Source: Mogibacterium kristiansenii | GTDB taxonomy: Bacteria; Bacillota; Clostridia; Peptostreptococcales; Anaerovoracaceae | Assembly (NCBI RefSeq): GCF_009695905.1 | Contig: NZ_VUNA01000015.1 | Span: 1 to 50,340 of the forward strand | Reading direction: 5' to 3' | Length of the DNA: 50,340 nucleotides | Shown here: piece by piece, positions 45,219-50,340 of the stretch | How the letters are laid out: every line of letters starts with the position of its first letter | Numbering within the stretch: the first letter of the stretch is position 1 | The notes under the pieces: generated by a model | Seen by the model: only the letters and a program-made list of their open reading frames with translations | What the model was told of the DNA's origin: nothing | Database searches by the model: none | Translations under genes and position numbers: made by a program

Positions 45219-46412
45219 ATGAAGATTGTAATCGCGCCGGATTCCTTCAAGGGATCCCTCACCGCCTCTCAGGTCTGTGACATCGCGGCAAACGCCGCCC
45301 GGGAGGTATTCCCGGATGCTGCCGTTCAGAAGCTTCCCCTGGCGGACGGCGGGGAAGGCACCGCGGAAGTGCTGATGAACGTCCTCCCCGGTGAAATCCG
45401 CACCGTGCAGGTCCGCGGCCCTTTAGGGACTCCGGTCACCGCCCGCTACGGCATCGTTCCATCCGCACCCACCGCTTCTGCACGGGAAACGCCGGAGCAT
45501 CCCCTCCCAAAAACAAAAATCGCCATCATGGATATGGCCGGCGCGTCCGGCCTGACCCTGGTGCCCGAGGCGGAGCGGGATGTCTTCCATTCCAACACCT
45601 TCGGCACCGGCGAGATGATTCTGGATGCCATCTCTCAGGGCTGTCGGCATATCTACCTGGGCCTGGGCGGCAGCGCAACCAGCGATGGCGGGATGGGCAT
45701 GGCCGCCGCCCTTGGCGCCGTGTTCCGGGACGAAAACGGCATGCCCCTGGATCCGATGCCCGCATCCATGCATCGAATTGCGGCGGTGGATGTCTCCCGG
45801 CTGGACCCCGCCGTTTCCCGGATCCCCATCACCGTCATGAGTGACGTGAAAAACCCTCTCTTGGGGCCGGAAGGCGCGGTGTACGTGTACGGACCCCAGA
45901 AAGGTATTCCGGCAGAGCGGCTGGCCGACATGGATCAAGCCATGGCTCACTACATCGATTGCGTAGAATCCGCCCTCCAAAAAAAATCCATCCGCCACGC
46001 ACCAGGTTCCGGGGCGGCCGGGGGTCTCGGCGCCGGACTGCTTGCTTTTACCCGCAGCGAAATTTCCTCCGGCATCGAGACGGTATTGAAGCTTCTGGAA
46101 TTCGATGAGCATCTGGAATCCGCGGACCTGGTCATCACCGGTGAAGGGCGCATGGATTTCCAGTCGGCTTACGGCAAAGTGGTGGCCGGCGTGGCGGCGC
46201 ACTGCAAAACCCACCAAATACCTTGCTTCGCCTTGGCGGGAAGCATCGAGGACGGCGCCGAGGCGCTGTACGATTTCGGAATTTCCGGGATGATGCCCCT
46301 GGTGGACCGCATTGAATCCCTGGATTCGGCCATCCGCGATGCGGAGAAGAATTGCTTCCGCGCGGCGGTGCGGCTGCTCCGCATCGTGAAGGCCGGGATG
46401 GAGATACGGTAA
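45219..46412 (+). CDS. glycerate kinase (GK type II, GarK/GlxK family)
   Basis: 397 aa from ATG 45219 (AGAAAGGA upstream; the frame extends further but without a site). Start MKIVIAPDSFKGSLTASQVC, then LPLADGGEGTAEVL, IYLGLGGSATSDGGMGMAAA, GSGAAGGLGAGLLAF and VITGEGRMDFQSAYGK are all characteristic of this glycerate kinase family, which makes 2- or 3-phosphoglycerate from glycerate with ATP. Diverges from the DUF1537 pseudogene. Intact and GC-rich. Confidence 0.95.
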   Translation: MKIVIAPDSFKGSLTASQVCDIAANAAREVFPDAAVQKLPLADGGEGTAEVLMNVLPGEIRTVQVRGPLGTPVTARYGIVPSAPTASARETPEHPLPKTKIAIMDMAGASGLTLVPEAERDVFHSNTFGTGEMILDAISQGCRHIYLGLGGSATSDGGMGMAAALGAVFRDENGMPLDPMPASMHRIAAVDVSRLDPAVSRIPITVMSDVKNPLLGPEGAVYVYGPQKGIPAERLADMDQAMAHYIDCVESALQKKSIRHAPGSGAAGGLGAGLLAFTRSEISSGIETVLKLLEFDEHLESADLVITGEGRMDFQSAYGKVVAGVAAHCKTHQIPCFALAGSIEDGAEALYDFGISGMMPLVDRIESLDSAIRDAEKNCFRAAVRLLRIVKAGMEIR

Positions 46413-46413
46413 A

Positions 46414-46445
46414 AAATAACGGCTGCGATTTTGCAGCCGTTATTT
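46414..46445. terminator. bidirectional terminator
   Basis: AAATAACGGCTGC (46414-46426) pairs with GCAGCCGTTATTT (46433-46445). Lies between the convergent glycerate kinase and surface protein genes and can serve both. Confidence 0.88.
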
Positions 46446-46460
46446 CGTCAATTCATGGAA

Positions 46461-47948
46461 TTATTTGGTATATTTTTTCTTCTTTCTTGCAACCGTTGTA
46501 CCAATGGCAACACCACCACTAATGAACAGCAAAGCAGCCCACAGTGAAAGATTGCTGTCGTCTCCGGTATTCGGAGCTACTTTTTTCCCCGTAGTTTTTC
46601 CGTTGGTCTTGCTCGGAGTGGTATCGTCATCACCATTATCCGGATCGGTCGGATCCGCTTCTTTTTCCCAAGTAGCAGTATACGTTACATTCTTAGTTAC
46701 GGTTTCCTCTACCGCCGGACTCCACCCGGTGAATTTGTAACCCTCTCTGGAAGGATCTTCGCCATCGAATTTCGGCGTTCCATCTCCTGCCGGAACAATC
46801 TGTGTCTGATCTTTGAAGATTTCCTTATCATCCACACCATCGGTATACGTTACGGAATAACCCTCTTCATCATATGTCTCACTGTAGCCACAGTAATTGC
46901 AGACTTTCTTCACGCGACGAACGTACTTGTCCGTATCAGTCTTTTCCCAGTCCGATGTGCTTCTCTCATAAGCATTGTCTTTATAACCATCGGTGTAGTT
47001 GTCACAAACCTCGTGACCCACCATCTTGCCATCCTTGAATGCATCATGGCCATCGACGGTAACCACACTTCTGCCGGTATTATTGGAAGATGCCTTTCCG
47101 CCGAAGCCAAACCATCTGCTGCATGTCACCGAATCGCGGAAAATATCAACACCCTCAGCAGTGTTGTTAATCGTATTTGTTCCGGAAATGTTCAGTCTGT
47201 ACTTAAAGTTTCCCATATTCTGATCGTTGATGTTCAGCACCGACTTATTTTTTTCAGCGGAATTATTCACCGTGCAATTGCTGAAGTTCACCGTGATGTC
47301 GTTTTTTCCGGCACCGAAATCCGTATACACGTTAACGGTTTTTCCGGATGTATTAAAGGTACACCCATCGAAAGTCATCTCCGGCGAGCTGTATGTCCAC
47401 AGTGCATAATCACCCTTCGGTGCGTTGAAGGTTGTGTTTTTGAACATTGCGGAAGTATACCCCCAGTAGAAGGTCTTTCCGTTAATAGTACAATTCTCCG
47501 TAATTGTCCTATCTGCACGAATAAAGCCCAGATAATTCGCAGTGCTCGACTGCAATGTCATGTTCTTAAAAGTAATTGTACCTGCACCGTCAAAACTGTA
47601 GTCTCCGTTATATTCCGTTCCAAATTTGTCCGGATCCGGCATTGTTGCACCTATTCCCCATTCTGTTTTGTCAGCGCCCTTTCCGACAAAGGTGAGGTTC
47701 TTTCCCTTTGTGTCGGCGCCCTTCTTATACAGGGTATATTTTCCCTCTCCCAGAACGATAGTGTCTCCGCTCTTTGCAGCTGTTACTGCTGCCTCCAATG
47801 TTTCGTAACCGGTTTCGCCAATCCATGCCACATCTGCAGATCCTACCGGTACAACATCATCATCCGCAAATGCCGCAACGGCCAGCGTTCCCACCAGAAC
47901 CATGCTGCACACTAAAACTCCCAATAACTTCCCAAATCTCTCTTTCAT
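46461..47948 (-). CDS. beta-helix cell-wall surface protein with APNTGD anchor
   Basis: 495 aa. Signal peptide at 1-28 (MVLVGTLAVAAFADD). A pectate-lyase-type right-handed beta-helix spans about 40-300 (TVNNSAEKNKSVLNIND, SGTNTINNTAEGVDIF). A short C-rich linker (VCNYCGYSETYDEEG) and an InlB B-repeat/Flg_new domain (REGYKFTGWSPAVEETVTKN, VTYTATWEKE) follow, then a TDPDNGDDDTTPSKTNGKTT spacer. The end has APNTGD, a hydrophobic helix and RKKKKYTK, a sortase signal with a variant of LPXTG. Likely an adhesin or glycan-binding protein. AGGAACAATT precedes the ATG. Confidence 0.85.
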   Translation of the reverse strand: MKERFGKLLGVLVCSMVLVGTLAVAAFADDDVVPVGSADVAWIGETGYETLEAAVTAAKSGDTIVLGEGKYTLYKKGADTKGKNLTFVGKGADKTEWGIGATMPDPDKFGTEYNGDYSFDGAGTITFKNMTLQSSTANYLGFIRADRTITENCTINGKTFYWGYTSAMFKNTTFNAPKGDYALWTYSSPEMTFDGCTFNTSGKTVNVYTDFGAGKNDITVNFSNCTVNNSAEKNKSVLNINDQNMGNFKYRLNISGTNTINNTAEGVDIFRDSVTCSRWFGFGGKASSNNTGRSVVTVDGHDAFKDGKMVGHEVCDNYTDGYKDNAYERSTSDWEKTDTDKYVRRVKKVCNYCGYSETYDEEGYSVTYTDGVDDKEIFKDQTQIVPAGDGTPKFDGEDPSREGYKFTGWSPAVEETVTKNVTYTATWEKEADPTDPDNGDDDTTPSKTNGKTTGKKVAPNTGDDSNLSLWAALLFISGGVAIGTTVARKKKKYTK

Positions 47949-48135
47949 AATTGTTCCTCCAATTTAGCCCAGATAAATTGACCGATTGTTTCCCCGAGAG
48001 TGAATATGATACACTTTTGTCTCTTAGAGACTTTCTTAGTATATTATCAACTCCTTCACTTTTTTCGTCAATAAACTGGCAGTTTAATTCCGGTTTACTT
48101 TCACTTCCATGTTCTGTCGCAATTTATTCCAACAA

Positions 48136-48166
48136 AAAGAGGTGGGTCCCACAGACTCACCTCTTT
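48136..48166 (-). terminator. hairpin terminator
   Basis: AAAGAGGTG (48136-48144) pairs with CACCTCTTT (48158-48166). On the minus strand it runs into TTTTTGTT. Probably ends transcription from the NlpC-like gene before the surface-protein gene. Confidence 0.75.
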
Positions 48167-48228
48167 CTCATCTTATTCCATTTTCAATACTTGAAACACC
48201 TTTGCGGAAATCTTCGAACTGCCCTTAT

Positions 48229-48378
48229 TCAAACGTCATAATACAGATATTTTCCAATCAAAAGGAATCCAAAAATTTCCATCAAACATATCGCCGTCGG
48301 AACTTCGTACTTCTTGTTCGCATAACAGATTACGCCCCCAATAAAAACAATTTCATGCACCAGAAGGCCGGAAAAATA
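48229..48378 (-). pseudogene. small membrane-protein remnant
   Basis: The minus-strand frame reads FSGLLVHEIVFIGGVICYAN, KKYEVPTAICLMEIFGFLLI, then GKYLYYDV and a stop. Two hydrophobic segments are plausible and the composition looks like coding sequence, but there is no ATG; a GTG at about 48360 is possible. It may be the tail of a lost membrane protein. Nothing else is visible between 47949 and 48415. Confidence 0.3.
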
Positions 48379-48415
48379 TCATCCGACAAAAGCAAACCGA
48401 CTCCCCTTTAACCTC

Positions 48416-49444
48416 TTACTCCTTCTCCTCCGGATTTAAATTTCCTCCTTCCGGAATCTGTTTCACTGTCTCATCCGGTACCTCTGTCGGCGGCGCTTCC
48501 CGGAATTCCACCCGGATGCGGCTGGTTTTACGAACATTTTTTACCGTAATCGAATCGGCGGAAGGGTCGAATTCGATGGCTTTGCCGTTCACCGTCGCAC
48601 CGGCGATTTCATATCCCTCTTCCGGCGTCACGGCGAACTCCGCATCCTTGCCCCACTTTACCCAGCGGGCCCCGGCAATCGTTCCGTGTTCTCCGTGAGA
48701 TGTAGTCACTTTAAATTTCTCCGTATAGTTCAGGCCCTTGATGCGGAGAATCATGGCGATGCGCGGATTTCCGTTGTATTGACCGTTCACGGTACGCAGC
48801 ATGCGGGACAGCTTCAGGTAACCGTTTTTGTCACAAATGCTGCCGTTGTTCACCATATACCAGAGCATTTTGCCAGTGCCTTCTTCTCTGCCGGCATAGA
48901 TCTGGATGTGATGCCCTTTTCCGTTCTTCTTCACCACGGAAACCAGGTCGCCCTTCTTGAGACTCTTGGTTCCCTTTCGCTTCACCAAAGTGGAAGCATA
49001 GACCCCTTTCTTGGCAATCTTAATCTGCTGGAATTTCTTGTTCTTCCGAACTTTCTTCTTGTCCTTTCCTTCGATGCTCTGACCCTGCACCCAGAATTTC
49101 TGACCCACCGGGAGTACCTTGTACCGTTGGAGACACCAGGATGCGTAGTCCGCACAGTTCAGCTGCACTCTTCGGTGAATCTTCGTCAGATGTTTTCTAT
49201 TGAAATTCTTATCGTATTTCTTCGTCGGTGAACCCGGGTCTCCGTGGTATTTAGCCTTTTCGTTGGAAACCTTGATGGCCACCATCCGGCACTGCTCCAG
49301 CCAATCGTTTACGTTCATGGTTCGGGTAAACGCACAGGCTTGGTTTTCCCGCATCATGGGATACACGCCGCCCATCAGACCTACCATCATCACCACAATC
49401 AGCGTACGACAAATTCCTCTTTTGTATTTTCTTTTCGAATTCAT
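48416..49444 (-). CDS. secreted NlpC/P60-like cysteine hydrolase
   Basis: 342 aa with a signal segment (residues ~10-37, TLIVVMMVGLMGGVYPMM). The fold is suggested by a Cys in LNCADYASWCLQRY, GDLVSVVKKNGKGHHIQIYAG with the His partner, and a following polar residue (MVNNGSIC), the Cys-His-polar order of NlpC/P60 or CHAP-type peptidoglycan hydrolases. The C-terminal ~90 residues form a bacterial-repeat beta domain (VTTSHGEHGTIAGARWVKWG, EEGYEIAGATVNGKAI). Probable cell-wall amidase or endopeptidase. No anchor motif. Confidence 0.72.
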   Translation of the reverse strand: MNSKRKYKRGICRTLIVVMMVGLMGGVYPMMRENQACAFTRTMNVNDWLEQCRMVAIKVSNEKAKYHGDPGSPTKKYDKNFNRKHLTKIHRRVQLNCADYASWCLQRYKVLPVGQKFWVQGQSIEGKDKKKVRKNKKFQQIKIAKKGVYASTLVKRKGTKSLKKGDLVSVVKKNGKGHHIQIYAGREEGTGKMLWYMVNNGSICDKNGYLKLSRMLRTVNGQYNGNPRIAMILRIKGLNYTEKFKVTTSHGEHGTIAGARWVKWGKDAEFAVTPEEGYEIAGATVNGKAIEFDPSADSITVKNVRKTSRIRVEFREAPPTEVPDETVKQIPEGGNLNPEEKE

Positions 49445-49494
49445 TTCTCCCCCTGATAATTTGAATTACATAATTACACAAGATATATTGTGCT

Positions 49495-49505
49495 ACCCCC
49501 CCCCC
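49495..49505. repeat. C11 mononucleotide run upstream of the NlpC-like gene
   Basis: An 11-base C run (G11 on the minus strand) lies about 50 bases upstream of the ATG at 49444, where promoter spacing could be altered by slippage. Confidence 0.6.
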
Positions 49506-49609
49506 ATTTTTATGTCAAGTAACTGTTAGTTTAATATCTTGTTATATTATATATATTCGTCGCATTCTCTTCTTATGGGAAAAGGGAAGCCCGGGTTGCC
49601 GGAGGCTCG

Positions 49610-50136
49610 GCCGGGCCTGGTTGGCGTGGCCCGACGAAGAATTAAGGTTTTGCGGGGAGGGCGACGCCAACAAGGGCGCCGGCGGACCGGGAAAATCCGG
49701 GCCTGGTTGGCGTGGCCCGACGAAGAATTAAGGTTTTGCGAGGAGGGCGACGCCAACAAAGGCGCCAGTGGACCGGGAAAATCCGGGCCATGTTGGCGTG
49801 GCCCGACGAAGAATTAAGGCTTTGCGGGGAGGGCGACGCCAACAAAGGCGCCGGCGGACCGGGAAATTCCGGGCCTGGTTGGCGTGGCCCGACGAAAAAT
49901 TAAGGTTTTGCGAGGAGGGCGACGCCAACAAAGGCGCCGGCGGACCGGGAAATTCCGGGCCTGGTTGGCGTGGCCCGACGAAGAGTTAAGGCTTTGCGGG
50001 GAGGGCGACGCCAACTGAGGCGCCGGCGGACCGAGAAAATCCGGGCCTGGTTGGCGTGGCCCGACGAAGAGTTAAGGCTTTGCGGGGAGGGCGACGCCAA
50101 CTGAGGCGCCGCCGGACCGAGCCGATAGGCGTGGTG
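49610..50136. repeat. 86-bp tandem repeat array, six units
   Basis: Units begin with TTGGCGTGGCCCGACGAA at 49621, 49707, 49793, 49879, 49965 and 50051, exactly 86 bases apart, and are about 90-95% alike. Degraded partial units flank both ends (to about 49593 and 50148). Each unit has a TTGGCGT...ACGCCAA inverted repeat enclosing about 36 bases, followed by a GGCGCCGGCGGACCGG block. 86 is not a multiple of three and all six frames are open only by composition, so the array is non-coding. Confidence 0.92.
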
Positions 50137-50164
50137 CTTCCGAACGAAGAAATAAGATAATATG

Positions 50165-50264
50165 AAATGACCTCACATTTGTAATATCGTGGATTCGCCA
50201 CTATACTGTAATTGACGACTAAATCAATAGACAGTGGTTTACCACATACAAAAGGAGGTCATTT
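50165..50264 (+). promoter_or_regulatory. 10-bp inverted repeat masking the IS110 ribosome site
   Basis: AAATGACCTC (50165-50174) is exactly complementary to GAGGTCATTT (50255-50264), which contains the Shine-Dalgarno sequence and ends one base before the ATG at 50265. An inner CCACT/AGTGG pair could extend the fold. Confidence 0.65.
50179..50207 (+). promoter_or_regulatory. sigma-A promoter for the IS110 transposase
   Basis: TTGTAA (50179-50184), 17-bp spacer, TATACT (50202-50207). Transcription would begin near 50214, i.e. downstream of the 50165-50174 anti-Shine-Dalgarno arm. Confidence 0.6.
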
Positions 50265-50340
50265 ATGAATAGAATACTAAAAATCGGAATGGATGTCCAT
50301 AGCACCAGCTACACTTTATGTGCAATGGAGCCCGTGCTTG
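50265..50340 (+). CDS. IS110-family transposase, N-terminus (runs off window)
   Basis: The first 25 codons read MNRILKIGMDVHSTSYTLC and continue to the window edge. The GMDVH motif holds the first acidic residue of the DEDD RuvC-like catalytic domain of IS110 recombinases, whose members use an RNA from the element's end (bridge or seek RNA) to choose targets. A very strong AAAGGAGGTC precedes the ATG. The left end of the element is probably between 50140 and 50165. Confidence 0.85.
   Translation, partial: MNRILKIGMDVHSTSYTLCAMEPVL

Noticed and set aside
45423-46217. 264-aa minus-strand ORF
   Set aside because: Antisense shadow of the glycerate kinase gene.
49610-50136. CRISPR array
   Set aside because: There are no unique spacers: whole 86-bp units repeat, and no cas gene is visible.
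49539-50201. Many overlapping ORFs of 60-90 aa on both strands
   Set aside because: They are by-products of the 86-bp GC-rich tandem array; the unit is not a multiple of three and the proteins are repeats of one another in shifted frames.

Overview
The window looks like the chromosome of an anaerobic, gut-type Clostridia (Bacillota). It has Gram-positive ribosome binding sites, surface proteins ending in SPQTGD or APNTGD sortase-type tails, a rubrerythrin/PerR oxidative-stress locus, group IIC introns placed after terminators, and IS30, IS3 and IS110 pieces. GC content is mosaic: an AT-rich capsule locus at about 0.3-20.9 kb, GC-rich backbone at about 20.9-24 kb and 26.6-28.9 kb and from 40.4 kb onward, and AT-richer, badly decayed accessory DNA at about 30.4-40.2 kb. 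I cannot name the species.

About 0.3-23.8 kb is a polysaccharide (capsule or wall glycan) locus, all on the minus strand. It reads from galE at 23.6 kb down to a bidirectional terminator at 248-290. It holds an initiating phosphoglycosyl transferase, three GT4 enzymes, one GT2-like enzyme, a Wzx flippase, a Wzy polymerase, several acyltransferases and a TupA-like ATP-grasp protein. The UDP-L-FucNAc genes capE, capG and capF are complete. A less ordinary block pairs a PLP fold-III decarboxylase, a CarB-like ATP-grasp ligase and a PIG-L deacetylase, and may add an amino-acid-derived group. A UDP-bacillosamine-type route (PglF, PglE, PglD) is broken: the PglF-like gene is cut by an IS30 end and one aminotransferase copy has a stop codon and is truncated, while a second GC-rich copy is intact. 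The first ORF after the likely promoter is a 52-aa integrase-type DNA-binding domain.

About 23.9-30.4 kb holds a hairpin-dense non-coding tract with three palindromes of one family, an XRE regulator, a secreted LRR protein, a MATE exporter with one frameshift and its divergent MerR regulator (with a 19-bp-spacer promoter), fragments of guaA and of a helix-turn-helix gene, a 94-bp foldback element and a lipoprotein.

About 30.4-40.2 kb is accessory DNA in decay. It contains an hsdM fragment, two group IIC intron remnants each sitting just after a terminator, an oxidative-stress group (perR, dfx and yaaA broken; a flavin reductase-rubredoxin-rubrerythrin fusion and bcp intact), a degV remnant, an SDR dehydrogenase, a LytTR-FHA protein next to a Ser/Thr kinase, a truncated cell-wall protein and an IS3 orfA fragment. 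Several broken genes here and elsewhere have lost internal segments and are not merely frameshifted.

About 40.4-50.3 kb is backbone: guaA and guaB, a broken DUF1537 kinase gene divergent from a glycerate kinase, a beta-helix cell-wall protein and a secreted NlpC/P60-like protein. The window ends with six 86-bp tandem repeats directly before the start of an IS110-family transposase. Its ribosome binding site can be masked only in read-through transcripts.
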